Source: Bradyrhizobium sp. LTSP849 (GTDB taxonomy: Bacteria > Pseudomonadota > Alphaproteobacteria > Rhizobiales > Xanthobacteraceae). Taken from it: a stretch of DNA of 64,000 nt. Shown here one piece after another: positions 1 through 8,708 of this stretch (position 1 is its first letter; every line of letters begins with the position of its first letter). A program made the position numbers and the translations under genes. The stretch spans positions 39,216 to 103,215 of the forward strand of contig NZ_JYMR01000007.1 of NCBI RefSeq assembly GCF_000938255.1, read 5' to 3'. Under the pieces are notes generated by a model that did no database searches, had not been told where the DNA came from, and worked only from the letters and a program-made list of their open reading frames with translations.

Positions 1-239
1 AGGTCGCCCGCGAAGTAATCCGACAACGCGGCCTTCATTGCAGCCGGCGCGGCCTGCTCGCGCAGGTCCACCGCACCGTAGTGCAGGCGCAGCAGCTCGC
101 GCATGCGGTGCTCGTAGTCCTCCCAATCGAGCGCGCGCAGTGCGCCCTCGGTATCGGTGACGAGCAATGCGATCCCGATCGGCGTGGTCAGCCGATCAAG
201 GCCAAAGCTCTCTGATGGACGCGCTGATCGGCTGGCCAT
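1..239 (-). CDS. ogt: Methylated-DNA--protein-cysteine methyltransferase, N-terminal part (runs off the window)
   Basis: The first 79 codons of a protein that would remove alkyl groups from O6-alkylguanine by suicidal transfer to a cysteine. The visible part contains a segment reading DRLTTPIGIALLVTDTEG followed by ALDWEDYEHR, which resembles the N-terminal domain of Ogt/MGMT proteins (TPIG and LRxLDW-type signatures). The catalytic PCHRV motif lies beyond the window edge, so activity cannot be judged. The start is the ATG at 239, giving MASRSARPSES; no convincing ribosome binding site is seen. The divergent gene begins at 333. Confidence 0.72.
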   Translation of the reverse strand, partial: MASRSARPSESFGLDRLTTPIGIALLVTDTEGALRALDWEDYEHRMRELLRLHYGAVDLREQAAPAAMKAALSDYFAGD

Positions 240-332
240 TGCGACACCATTGCATTGAAACACACGTCGCACTTGCCATGCCGGCCATGCTACCGTCCAC
301 CCGAAAGCTGACGCTTTTGGGGGGAGCTCAAC

Positions 333-695
333 TTGATTCTGATCGCCAATGTCCTGGTGGCGCTGGTCGCCGCACTGCACGCCTACTTTCTGATCCTGGA
401 GATGTTTCTCTGGGACAAGCCGCTGGGCTTGAAGACATTCCACAACACGCCGGAGAAGGCCGAGATCACGAAGGTGCTGGCCGCCAATCAGGGGCTCTAT
501 AACGGCTTCCTCACCGCCGGCCTGATCTGGGGCCTCGTTCACGGCAACCCGGCCTTCGCGTTCCAGATCAAGGCGTTCTTCCTGATCTGCGTGATCGTGG
601 CCGGCGCCTATGGTGCGGCAACGGTCAGCACACGCATCCTGATCGTGCAGGCGCTGCCGGCGGCGATCGCGCTGGTCGCGCTGATCTTAGCCTAA
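333..695 (+). CDS. DUF1304 family membrane protein
   Basis: A 120-residue hydrophobic protein with about four membrane helices (roughly residues 2-22, 50-68, 76-95 and 100-119). The loop EMFLWDKPLGLKTF and the segment NQGLYNGFLTAGL are hallmarks of DUF1304 (YqjF-like) membrane proteins, whose function is unknown. The start is taken as TTG at 333 because a purine-rich GGGGGGAG lies about 10 bases upstream and translation then begins directly with the first membrane helix. It is transcribed away from the ogt-like gene. Confidence 0.85.
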   Translation: MILIANVLVALVAALHAYFLILEMFLWDKPLGLKTFHNTPEKAEITKVLAANQGLYNGFLTAGLIWGLVHGNPAFAFQIKAFFLICVIVAGAYGAATVSTRILIVQALPAAIALVALILA

Positions 696-843
696 GACTC
701 TTGGCCTGAGACGCTTCGGCGCAGCGCCACGATCCTTGCGCCGCGCCGGACCTTCCTCCACAATCTTCGGCAGCGATGGCGACCGTTGCAATCAACGGAA
801 CAAGACCATCGGTCGAAAATTCCGTCAGGAGGAACATTCCAAC

Positions 844-2067
844 ATGAACAATCGCAGAGCCTTCCTAGCTGCCACGACGGTGCTCGCCTTCGCGTTCTCC
901 GCAGGCCAAGCCCTTGCACAGAAGAAATACGACACCGGCGCGAGCGACACCGAGATCAAGTTCGGCCAGACAGTGCCGTTCTCCGGCCCCTATTCCGCCT
1001 ATGCCAATATCGGCAAGTCGGAGCTCGCCTACTTCGCCATGATCAACGACAAGGGCGGCATCAACGGCCGCAAACTCAACCTGATCCAGTATGACGACGC
1101 GTATTCTCCGCCCAAGACGGTCGAGCAGGTGCGCAAGCTCGTCGAAAGCGATGAGGTGCTGTTCACCTTCCAGGTGATCGGGACGGCCGCCAACGCCGCT
1201 GTGCAGAAATATCTCAACAGCAAGAAGGTGCCGCAGATGCTTGCCTCGACCGGCGCCTCGCGCTTCACCGATCCGCAAGGCTATCCGTGGACGATGGCCT
1301 TCAACCCGAATTATCAGTCCGAGGCCCGCATCTACGCAAAGTACATTCTAGCCAATCACCCCAACGCCAAGATCGGTATTCTCTATCAGAACGATGACAT
1401 GGGCCGCGACTACGTCGCGGGCCTCAAGAGCGGGCTCGGGGAGAAGGCGAGCATGATCGTCGGCGAAGTGCCCTATGAGGTCACCGACCCGACCGTCGAT
1501 TCGCAGATCGTGAAGCTGAAATCGATGGGCACCGACCTGCTGTTCGATGCCTCGACACCGAAATTCGGGGCGCAGGCCATCAAGAAGCTCGCCGACCTCG
1601 GATGGAAGCCGGTTCACATCCTCGACATCAATGCGAGCCCGATGTCGGCGACGCTGAAGCCTGCAGGCCTCGATATTTCCAAGGACATCATCTCGACGGC
1701 CTACGGCAAGGATCCGGGCGACCCGCAGTGGAAGGACGATGCCGGCATGAAGGCCTATTTCGCCTTTATGGACAAATATTTCCCGGAAGGCGACAAGCTC
1801 AACACCATCAACACCTATGGCTACTCGGTGGCTGAGCTCATGACGCAGATTCTGCGCCAATGCGGCGATGATCTCACCCGTGAGAATCTCATGAAGCAGG
1901 CCGCCAATGTGAAGGACTTCGTGCCGAGCCTGGGGCTGCCTGGCATCAAGGTCAACACGAGCCCGAGCGACTTCCGCGTCAACAAGCAGATGCAGTTGAT
2001 GAAGTTCAACGGCGAGCGCTGGGAGCTGTTCGGCCCGATCATCGAGGATACGGGCCCGGCGGGTTAA
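844..2067 (+). CDS. ABC transporter substrate-binding protein (Leu/Ile/Val-binding family)
   Basis: A 407-residue periplasmic binding protein. It has a signal peptide (MNNRRAFLAATTVLAFAFS, cleavage near AQA/LAQ around residues 22-24), then the type 1 periplasmic-binding fold: KFGQTVPFSGPYSAYANIG at the start of lobe 1 and the IGILYQNDDMGRDYVAGL region at the lobe crossover, both typical of the LivJ/HAAT family. The ATG at 844 is preceded by a strong AGGAGGA at 827-833, which fixes the start; longer in-frame extensions upstream lack a signal sequence. No permease or ATPase gene is adjacent, so it is an orphan component whose transporter must be elsewhere. The ligand is unknown. Confidence 0.9.
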   Translation: MNNRRAFLAATTVLAFAFSAGQALAQKKYDTGASDTEIKFGQTVPFSGPYSAYANIGKSELAYFAMINDKGGINGRKLNLIQYDDAYSPPKTVEQVRKLVESDEVLFTFQVIGTAANAAVQKYLNSKKVPQMLASTGASRFTDPQGYPWTMAFNPNYQSEARIYAKYILANHPNAKIGILYQNDDMGRDYVAGLKSGLGEKASMIVGEVPYEVTDPTVDSQIVKLKSMGTDLLFDASTPKFGAQAIKKLADLGWKPVHILDINASPMSATLKPAGLDISKDIISTAYGKDPGDPQWKDDAGMKAYFAFMDKYFPEGDKLNTINTYGYSVAELMTQILRQCGDDLTRENLMKQAANVKDFVPSLGLPGIKVNTSPSDFRVNKQMQLMKFNGERWELFGPIIEDTGPAG

Positions 2068-2075
2068 CGACACAT

Positions 2076-2116
2076 CGTAGGGTGGGCAAGGCGCGCAAGC
2101 GCCGTGCCCACCCTGC
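2076..2116. repeat. Short copy of the GTAGGGTGGGCAAAG inverted-repeat family (family B)
   Basis: CGTAGGGTGGGCAAGGCGCG... pairs with ...CGCCGTGCCCACCCTGCG, giving a compact hairpin directly after the stop of the binding-protein gene. Related longer copies lie at 11807-11904, 25264-25353 and 58556-58657. It lies between two convergent genes and could act as a transcription terminator. Confidence 0.8.
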
Positions 2117-2128
2117 GAATTCACCGAC

Positions 2129-2554
2129 TTACTTCGGTATCTCCCCAAAATTCTTCCCCACCGGCAGCACCGCGTGCCGGATCAGTCGCGAATCTTCCAC
2201 CGCTGCCTGGCGATGCTTCACCGCTTCGCGGTAGACGGGATCTCGGATCATCTCGACGAAGGCGGCGACGCTTGGGTATTCGGCGATGAAGCAGTGGTCC
2301 CAGCGCTCAGTCTCGGGACCGATCAGCATCAGCTCGAATTTGCCCTGCCAGACGATGCGACCACCGAGGCGCTCGAACACCGGGCCGCTCTCGCGACCAT
2401 AGGCCGCATAGGCTTCCGCGCCGGAAGCTTTCCGGCCGTCCGTATAGGCTGCTTCTTGGCGTAAGCGAACCAGATTGAGCATGTGGATCGGGCCCGGGCG
2501 GTCGTTCTCCCGGAATTGCGCGAAAACTTCCTTGGTCGGATCGATATGGCCCAT
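2129..2554 (-). CDS. DUF1330 domain-containing protein
   Basis: A 141-residue cytoplasmic protein of the dimeric alpha/beta-barrel (ferredoxin-like) superfamily. Features seen are GPIHMLNLVRLR near residue 22, YAAYGRESGPVFERLGGRIVWQG, and a C-terminal IAEYPSVAAFVEMIRDPVYREAVKHRQAAVEDSRL helix region, all of which fit DUF1330. The function of the family is not established; related folds include EthD and antibiotic-biosynthesis monooxygenases. The ATG at 2554 is chosen because GAGGGAA stands upstream at the right spacing and homologous sequence begins there. Confidence 0.85.
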   Translation of the reverse strand: MGHIDPTKEVFAQFRENDRPGPIHMLNLVRLRQEAAYTDGRKASGAEAYAAYGRESGPVFERLGGRIVWQGKFELMLIGPETERWDHCFIAEYPSVAAFVEMIRDPVYREAVKHRQAAVEDSRLIRHAVLPVGKNFGEIPK

Positions 2555-2721
2555 GCGGGTTCCCTCTTCTTTTGTGCCGGCGATCTTAGCTCCGGCGTCA
2601 GACGAGCGGAACTGCGGCGGGCGAATGCCGCACCTCCTAATCACGTGTTAAGCTCTGGGTAACCGGGCCTTAAACAGCCACCGCTAGCGTGCGGCGGGGC
2701 GGGGTGACCGGGCGTTTGCGT

Positions 2722-4947
2722 ATGGGGTCGGGAAAGAAAAAGGGTGGGCGGAAGGAGCCGTTGTTCGGCTTGCCCGCGGCGCTCGCCGATCTGCGCCTGA
2801 CGGTGGCGGACCGCATTCCCGGTGGCGACGACAAGCCAAAGAAATCCGCGAAATCATCCGCCAAGCGCAAAAACGAGGATTCCGGCGACGAGCCGCCGCG
2901 CGAGCGGAAGGCGCCGGCCAGCCGCAGCGGCGCCAAGCGCCGATCGAAGTCGCGCATCAGCGCCGGCCTCGGCCGCCTCGTCTATTGGGGCGCGGTGCTG
3001 AGCCTGTGGGGCGTGATCGCCGTGATCGGGGTCGTGATCTATGTCGGCGCCCATCTGCCGCCTATCCAGTCGCTGGAAATTCCCAAACGGCCGCCGACGA
3101 TCCAGATCGTCGGCATGGACGGCAGCGTGCTGACGCAGCGCGGCGAGATGGCCGGCGCCAACGTCTCGCTGAAGGATCTGCCGCCCTATCTGCCGAAGGC
3201 TTTCATCGCCATCGAGGATCGCCGCTTCTATTCGCATTTCGGCATCGACCCGATCGGCATTTTGCGCGCGGCCGTCACGAACGTGCTCCATCGCGGCGTG
3301 TCGCAGGGCGGCTCGACGCTGACGCAGCAGCTCGCCAAAAACCTGTTCCTGACCCAGGAGCGCACCATGCAGCGCAAGCTGCAAGAGGCGGAGCTCGCGA
3401 TCTGGCTGGAGCGCAAGCATTCCAAGAACGAGATTCTGGAGCTCTATCTCAACCGCGTCTATTTCGGCTCCGGCGCCTATGGCGTCGAGGCCGCGGCGCA
3501 ACGCTATTTCGGCAAGTCGGCGAAGAACGTCACCATCGCCGAAGCCGCGATGCTCGCGGGCCTCGTCAAGTCACCGTCGCGGCTGGCGCCGAACCGCAAT
3601 CCGGAAGGCGCGGAAGCACGCGCCCAAATCGTGCTCACGGCGATGGCGGACGCAAAGTTCATCACCGACGCGCAGGCGCAGGCCTCGATCGGCCATCCCT
3701 CCTACAATGTGAAGCCGGTCGGCGCCGGCACGGTCAATTACGTCGCCGACTGGATCGGCGAAGTGCTGGACGACCTCGTCGGCCAGATCGACCAGAGCAT
3801 CACGGTCGAGACCACGATCGATCCAAAGCTCCAGAGCGTGGCGGAAGCCGCCATCATCGACGAGCTGGCGGCCAAGAGCGTGAAGTTCAATGTCAGCCAG
3901 GGCGCGCTGGTGGCGATGACCCCTGATGGCGCCGTGCGCGCCATGGTGGGGGGACGAAACTATGCCGAGAGCCAGTACAACCGCGCGGTGACCGCGAAGC
4001 GCCAGCCGGGCTCATCGTTCAAGCCGTTCGTGTACCTCACCGCGCTCGAGCAGGGGCTGACGCCCGACACCGTGCGCCAGGACGCACCGATCGAGGTCAA
4101 GGGCTGGAAGCCCGAGAACTACACCCACGAATACTTTGGCTCGGTGACGCTGACACAGGCGCTGGCGATGTCGCTCAACACGGTCGCCATTCGCCTCGGC
4201 CTCGAGGTCGGGCCGAAGAACGTGGTGCGCACCGCGCACCGGCTCGGCATTTCCTCGAAACTCGAACCCAACGCCTCGATCGCGCTCGGCACCTCCGAAG
4301 TGTCCGTGGTCGAGATGGTCGGTGCCTATGCGCCGTTCGCCAATGGCGGCTTCACGGCGACGCCGCATGTGGTGACGCGGATCAAGACCCTCGACGGCAA
4401 GCTGCTCTATATGCGCCAGCCGGAGGAGCACAACCAGGTGATCGAGCCGCGCTATGTGGCGATGATGAACACGATGATGCGGGAGACGCTGATCTCCGGC
4501 ACGGCGAAGAAGGCGGAGATCCCGGGCTGGCCGGCGGCCGGCAAGACCGGCACCAGCCAGGATTATCGCGACGCCTGGTTCATCGGTTACACAGCGAACC
4601 TCGTCACCGGCGTCTGGCTCGGCAATGACGACAACTCGCCGACCAAGAAGGCGACCGGCGGCGGCCTGCCGGTCGAAGTCTGGTCGCGTTTCATGAAGAC
4701 AGCGCACGAGGGCGTGCCGGTGGCAGCCTTGCCGAACGCGCAAGCCGGTTGGGGCCAGTCGAACCTCGCGCAGGCTGCATCGCAGGTATCGCCGCCAACA
4801 GCGGCAGCGCCAGGACCGGCGCCTGCTCAGCCTTCCAGCAATGGCGGCTATCGCTCGCCGCCACCGACGCGCGCCAATGTGCGGCCGGAAGCGGCGGCGG
4901 GACTTGATGGCTGGTTGATGGACCGGTTGTTTGGCGGGAACAGGTAG
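2722..4947 (+). CDS. Penicillin-binding protein 1A (bifunctional transglycosylase/transpeptidase)
   Basis: About 741 residues. A basic cytoplasmic tail (to about residue 85) is followed by one membrane helix (WGAVLSLWGVIAVIGVVIYVG). The GT51 glycosyltransferase domain shows EDRRFYSHFGID near residue 162 and GGSTLTQQLAKNLFL near 196. The transpeptidase domain shows the SxxK serine in PGSSFKPF (near 428), SLN in AMSLNTVA (near 483) and KTG in AAGKTGTSQ (near 606). It polymerises and cross-links peptidoglycan at the inner membrane. The tail after about residue 680 is rich in Pro/Ala. The start is ambiguous: ATG 2722 is used; GTG 2689 and 2704 are in frame upstream without a better ribosome site. 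Confidence 0.93.
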   Translation: MGSGKKKGGRKEPLFGLPAALADLRLTVADRIPGGDDKPKKSAKSSAKRKNEDSGDEPPRERKAPASRSGAKRRSKSRISAGLGRLVYWGAVLSLWGVIAVIGVVIYVGAHLPPIQSLEIPKRPPTIQIVGMDGSVLTQRGEMAGANVSLKDLPPYLPKAFIAIEDRRFYSHFGIDPIGILRAAVTNVLHRGVSQGGSTLTQQLAKNLFLTQERTMQRKLQEAELAIWLERKHSKNEILELYLNRVYFGSGAYGVEAAAQRYFGKSAKNVTIAEAAMLAGLVKSPSRLAPNRNPEGAEARAQIVLTAMADAKFITDAQAQASIGHPSYNVKPVGAGTVNYVADWIGEVLDDLVGQIDQSITVETTIDPKLQSVAEAAIIDELAAKSVKFNVSQGALVAMTPDGAVRAMVGGRNYAESQYNRAVTAKRQPGSSFKPFVYLTALEQGLTPDTVRQDAPIEVKGWKPENYTHEYFGSVTLTQALAMSLNTVAIRLGLEVGPKNVVRTAHRLGISSKLEPNASIALGTSEVSVVEMVGAYAPFANGGFTATPHVVTRIKTLDGKLLYMRQPEEHNQVIEPRYVAMMNTMMRETLISGTAKKAEIPGWPAAGKTGTSQDYRDAWFIGYTANLVTGVWLGNDDNSPTKKATGGGLPVEVWSRFMKTAHEGVPVAALPNAQAGWGQSNLAQAASQVSPPTAAAPGPAPAQPSSNGGYRSPPPTRANVRPEAAAGLDGWLMDRLFGGNR

Positions 4948-4986
4948 GTTCGGCCGGAGGTCGCCGTGGCCTCACAACAAAAAACG

Positions 4987-5011
4987 CGAAAACAACCCTA
5001 TGCACAGTAGA
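4987..5011. repeat. 25-bp dispersed motif, copy 1
   Basis: CGAAAACAACCC-T-ATGCACAGTAGA, found again with one mismatch at 59906-59930 next to another family C repeat. Both copies lie 70-130 bases before a family C inverted repeat, suggesting a composite element. Confidence 0.7.
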
Positions 5012-5115
5012 CGGCTCGCGCTGGCGTGTGGCTGGGTGGATTGCACGAGGTCATTGATAGGTCGGGTAAATCAGAAGCCGTAGCGCAAAGCGCTGACGTT
5101 GCCTCGCTCTCCGCC

Positions 5116-5216
5116 GTCATTGCCCGCGAAAGCGGGCAATCCAGTACGCCGCGGCTTCTCGGCTTAACAACAACGGCCTCTGGAATACTGGATCGCCCGC
5201 TTTCGCGGGCGATGAC
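5116..5216. repeat. Family C intergenic inverted repeat (about 100 bp)
   Basis: GTCATTGCCCGCGAAAGCGGGCA at the left and TGGATCGCCCGCTTTCGCGGGCGATGAC at the right are nearly complementary; inside are CCAGTACGCCGCGG and TCTGGAATACTGGAT. Two other copies occur at 52799-52899 and 59984-60082. It sits between convergent genes and could fold into a long hairpin in either transcript. Confidence 0.85.
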
Positions 5217-5240
5217 ACCTTCCAAGATTGCGAGAGCGCC

Positions 5241-5996
5241 CTAATCCTCGACCCCGTACCGGTGCAGATCATTGCCGTACGTATCGAGCCACTTCTTGGC
5301 GCGCTCCATCGACGGGCAGACTTTTCCGCACACGCGCCAGAACCGCGCCGAGTGGTTCATCTCGACGAGATGGGCGACCTCGTGGGCGGCGAGATAGTCG
5401 AGCACGTAGGGCGGCGCGAGGATCAGGCGCCAGGAGAACGACAGCGAGCCCGCCGAGGTGCACGAGCCCCAGCGGCTGGACTGATCGCGGATCGAGAGCC
5501 GCTTGACCCTGACGCCGAGCTCGACGGCATAGGCCTCCGCCGAACGCTGGAGATCGCTGCGCGCCTCGCGCTTGAGGAAGTCATGGACGCGGCGGTCGGC
5601 ATGTTCGACGCCACCGGCGACGCAGATAATGCGTTCGCCGCTGTCACGCACCTCCGTCCACACCGTGCCGCGCGTCCCCGCGCGATGAACGATGCGATGG
5701 GGAACGCCGCGCAGCGGTATCACTGTGCCAGGTTGGAACGGCGCGGCCTTCGGCAAACGACCAAGACGAGCCGCGATCCACGCGCCATGACGCTGCGCGA
5801 AGTCCTTTGCTTCGGCCAGCGTGCCGCGCGGCGGCATGGTGAGGATGGCTTCACGATCGCTCGGATGAATTCGGAGCGTATAGCGGCGCGCTCGGCGATG
5901 GCGGCGCAGCCTTATCGCGAAAAATTGCGACCCATGGGTGATCACAAGGGTCTTTGGTTCGTGGGGCCGACGATAGAGGAGCGCGCGAGTGGCCAT
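5241..5996 (-). CDS. YgjP/M48-type metal-dependent hydrolase
   Basis: A 251-residue protein of the YgjP-like (DUF45) metallopeptidase family. The zinc-binding motif HEVAHLVEMNH is near residue 206, preceded by the family signature RWGSCTSAGSLSFSWRL and the conserved LILAPPYVLDYLAAHE stretch. The N-terminal half carries IRLRRHRRARRYTLRI, also typical. The biological substrate of the family is not known. The ATG at 5996 (MATRALLYRR) is chosen because the longer in-frame extension has no family similarity; the ribosome site is weak. The gene is convergent with the preceding PBP1A gene. Confidence 0.85.
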   Translation of the reverse strand: MATRALLYRRPHEPKTLVITHGSQFFAIRLRRHRRARRYTLRIHPSDREAILTMPPRGTLAEAKDFAQRHGAWIAARLGRLPKAAPFQPGTVIPLRGVPHRIVHRAGTRGTVWTEVRDSGERIICVAGGVEHADRRVHDFLKREARSDLQRSAEAYAVELGVRVKRLSIRDQSSRWGSCTSAGSLSFSWRLILAPPYVLDYLAAHEVAHLVEMNHSARFWRVCGKVCPSMERAKKWLDTYGNDLHRYGVED

Positions 5997-6241
5997 GTCT
6001 GTCAGTCCGGGGAGCAAGAGTTCGCCCGGATTCTGCCATAACCGCCGCCAGGGAAAGCGCTCGGCGCAAAAACAAATCATTTGCCCAATATACAGGGGTC
6101 TGGCGTCCGGGAGACCCTACAGACTGGGGTTGGAACCTGGTTTTTTCGTCCCCGCTGGACGCATGCGGCACCCTCAAGGGATGAGGACGGACTCACTCCT
6201 ATAAAGCTACCTAAATACCTCGAATCTAGGCGAAGCCCGAC

Positions 6242-6262
6242 CCCGTCGGAGCCTCCGACGGG
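6242..6262. terminator. Perfect 10-bp inverted repeat downstream of phaZ
   Basis: CCCGTCGGAG-C-CTCCGACGGG lies 36 bases past the phaZ stop. There is no T-run in the phaZ direction, so it is a possible terminator or RNA-stabilising hairpin rather than a textbook intrinsic terminator. Confidence 0.4.
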
Positions 6263-6297
6263 ACCAGAATTTACAGCGGGAAAGCCGAAAAACGCGC

Positions 6298-7626
6298 TTA
6301 TTCGGCCGCAAGCGCCTGAGTTACGTTCGGATTCGCGGCCGAGACCATGAAATCATGAATGCGCGGCACGATTTCCGACTTGAAGCGCGATCCATTGAAC
6401 ACACCGTAATGTCCGACGCCCTTCTGGACATAATGAACACGGCGATGATCCGGAATCGAGCTGCACAATCCGTGCGTTGCCTCGGTCTGACCGATGCCCG
6501 AGATGTCGTCGTTCTCGCCTTCGACCGTCATCAACGCAACGCGCGTGACCTTGGAGGGATCGACGCGAGTTCCACGATGGCTCATCTCGCCCTTCGGCAG
6601 CGAGTGCTTCACGAACACGGTGTCGACCGTCTGTAGATAATATTCGGCGGAGAGATCCATCACCGCGAGATATTCGTCATAGAAGTCGCGATGCTTGTCG
6701 ACGAGGTCGCCGTCGCCCTTCACCAGATTGGCGAAGAGCTGCTTGTGGGCATCCATGTGCCGGTCAAGATTCATGCTGATGAAGCCGTTGAGCTGCAAGA
6801 AGCCCGGATAGACGTCGCGCATCATGCCCGGATGCGGGAACGGCACCTTGGTGATGACGTTGTTGCGGAACCAGTCGATGCCGCGCTCCTGGGCGAGGTT
6901 GTTCACCGCAGTCGGATTGCGGCGCGTGTCGATCGGGCCGCCCATCAGCGTCATCGAGGTCGGCACGAACGGATCGCGCCGCGCTTCCATGATCGAGACG
7001 GCGGCGACGACGGGAACCGAGGGCTGGCACACCGCGATCACATGGGTGTTGCCACCAAGCACGTGCAACATCTCGATGACGTAATCGATGTAATCATCGA
7101 GATCGAAACGGCCTTCGCTGAGCGGCACCATGCGCGCATCGGCCCAATCGGTGATGTAGACCTCATGCGCCGGCAGAAAGGCTTCGACCGTGCCACGCAG
7201 CAGCGTCGCGTAGTGGCCGGACATTGGCGCGACGATCAGCACACGCGGCTGCGGGCTGCGCAGCGGACGGGTGAACTTGCGATCGAAGTAGAGCAGCTTG
7301 CAGAACGGCTTTTCCCAGACCGGACGGACCTCGATCGGCACGCGGATGCCGTTGACCTCGGTGTCGTTGAGACCCCATTCCGGCTTGCCGTAGCGGCGCG
7401 TGGTGCGCTCGAACAATTCGCAGGCCGCAGCGACCGACTTGCCGACCTCGGTGCGCGCCCAGGGATTCAGCGGATTCTGAAACAGCAACTTGGTCGCGTC
7501 GGTGACGGCACGCGCTGGATTGAGAGAGGCCTGCGCCATCTCGTACATCCAGTACATCGGCGTGGTCAGGACCGGACTGCCTTCACTCGCCAGAGGCGGT
7601 GCGCCGCCAAACTCACCAATAGGCAT
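6298..7626 (-). CDS. phaZ: Intracellular polyhydroxyalkanoate depolymerase
   Basis: A 442-residue alpha/beta hydrolase that depolymerises stored polyhydroxybutyrate in the cytoplasm. It shows the N-terminal MYWMYEMAQASLNPARA block and VLIVAPMSGHYATLLRGTV of i-PHB depolymerases. The nucleophile elbow reads AVCQPSVP, with cysteine where most lipases have serine, as known for PhaZ1-type enzymes. A conserved histidine lies in GVGHYGVFNGSRF near the C-terminus. The ATG at 7626 has GAGGGA seven bases upstream. A second, unrelated PHB-depolymerase-type esterase is at 17955-19136. Confidence 0.93.
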   Translation of the reverse strand: MPIGEFGGAPPLASEGSPVLTTPMYWMYEMAQASLNPARAVTDATKLLFQNPLNPWARTEVGKSVAAACELFERTTRRYGKPEWGLNDTEVNGIRVPIEVRPVWEKPFCKLLYFDRKFTRPLRSPQPRVLIVAPMSGHYATLLRGTVEAFLPAHEVYITDWADARMVPLSEGRFDLDDYIDYVIEMLHVLGGNTHVIAVCQPSVPVVAAVSIMEARRDPFVPTSMTLMGGPIDTRRNPTAVNNLAQERGIDWFRNNVITKVPFPHPGMMRDVYPGFLQLNGFISMNLDRHMDAHKQLFANLVKGDGDLVDKHRDFYDEYLAVMDLSAEYYLQTVDTVFVKHSLPKGEMSHRGTRVDPSKVTRVALMTVEGENDDISGIGQTEATHGLCSSIPDHRRVHYVQKGVGHYGVFNGSRFKSEIVPRIHDFMVSAANPNVTQALAAE

Positions 7627-7747
7627 AATCAAATCCCTCTTCGCATCGCAGCATACTGCCGAATGCGTAATATTGCGTCAATGCATGGTTCCGTACATCT
7701 ACGTAGCGAAGACGGTTAAACCAGCCTAAATCCACGGGAAAGTGAAG

Positions 7748-8566
7748 TTATTCGCCGCCCGCGAGCAGAGAGCCGTTCTTTTTGGCGCTGCGCAAAAGGG
7801 CAAGGAATGCCCAAAAAGAAGCAACCAGAAGCACGACATTGATGGCTAACGCACTGAGCATCAGATCGGTTCTGAAGGTTTGCTCGATCAAAAGGGCCCG
7901 CATGCCCTCGAACACGTAAGTCGGCGGCAGCGACCAGGCGACATATTGCAGCCAGCCCGGCAAGACGCTGACCGGATAGTAGATGCAGGCGAGCGGCATG
8001 ATCGCGAACATCAAGGTCCAGACGATGCTCTCGGCGCCCAGCCCGTTCCGCAACACCAGACCCGACACGAAGATGCCGACCGACCAGCTCGTGAAGATCA
8101 GATTGCAGAAGAAGGCGATCAACGGCAGGCCGAGGCTGTAGACGTTGAAGTGAAAAAAGATCAGCGCGAGCAGCGTCATCGGGATGACTCCGATCGCGAG
8201 CCGGATCAGGCTCATGACCATGAGCGACAGCAGAAACTCGATCGGCTTCAACGGGCTCATCATGAGATTGCCGAGATTGCGAGCCCACATCTCTTCCAGG
8301 AACGAGATGGAGAAGCCGAGCTGCCCGCGAAACAGGATGTCCCAGAGGATGACGGCCCCGATCAGTGTGCCGCCGGCGCGCGCGAAGAAGCTGGCGTTCT
8401 GCGCGATGTAATACTGGATGAAGCCCCAGGTGATGACCTGGAGCGCCGGCCAGTACAGCAGCTCGAGCAGCCGCGGCCAGGACGACATCAAGAGATACCA
8501 GTAGCGCAGGATCATCGCGCCGATGCGCAGCACGGAGATGCCGCGGTGAAGGGAGATATCGGTCAT
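7748..8566 (-). CDS. ABC-2 type transporter permease
   Basis: A 272-residue integral membrane protein with six predicted helices (for example WPALQVITWGFIQYYI, LIRLAIGVIPMTLLALIFF, LIAFFCNLIFTSWSVGIFVSG and the C-terminal LALNVVLLVASFWAFLALL-type helix). The layout fits ABC-2 exporters of the NodJ/DrrB kind. It lies 142 bases downstream of an ATPase gene on the same strand, and the two likely form one exporter. The gap between them holds an inverted repeat (8596-8681). The cargo is unknown. Confidence 0.87.
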   Translation of the reverse strand: MTDISLHRGISVLRIGAMILRYWYLLMSSWPRLLELLYWPALQVITWGFIQYYIAQNASFFARAGGTLIGAVILWDILFRGQLGFSISFLEEMWARNLGNLMMSPLKPIEFLLSLMVMSLIRLAIGVIPMTLLALIFFHFNVYSLGLPLIAFFCNLIFTSWSVGIFVSGLVLRNGLGAESIVWTLMFAIMPLACIYYPVSVLPGWLQYVAWSLPPTYVFEGMRALLIEQTFRTDLMLSALAINVVLLVASFWAFLALLRSAKKNGSLLAGGE

Positions 8567-8595
8567 AACCGCACCGCGTAGCTCGGATGGATCCG

Positions 8596-8681
8596 GTAGC
8601 CCGGATGGAGCGAAGCGTAATCCGGGAATCGTGCCACGAGCGACGAAGGCCCCGGATTTCGCTGCGCTCCATCCGGGCTAC
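8596..8681. repeat. Family D intergenic inverted repeat
   Basis: GTAGCCCGGATGGAGCGAAGCG at the left pairs with CGCTGCGCTCCATCCGGGCTAC at the right. It lies inside the ABC exporter operon, between ATPase and permease genes, where it may set differential mRNA stability. Confidence 0.85.
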
Positions 8682-8708
8682 GGCTACGGCCGAAACATTG
8701 GGGCTCGC

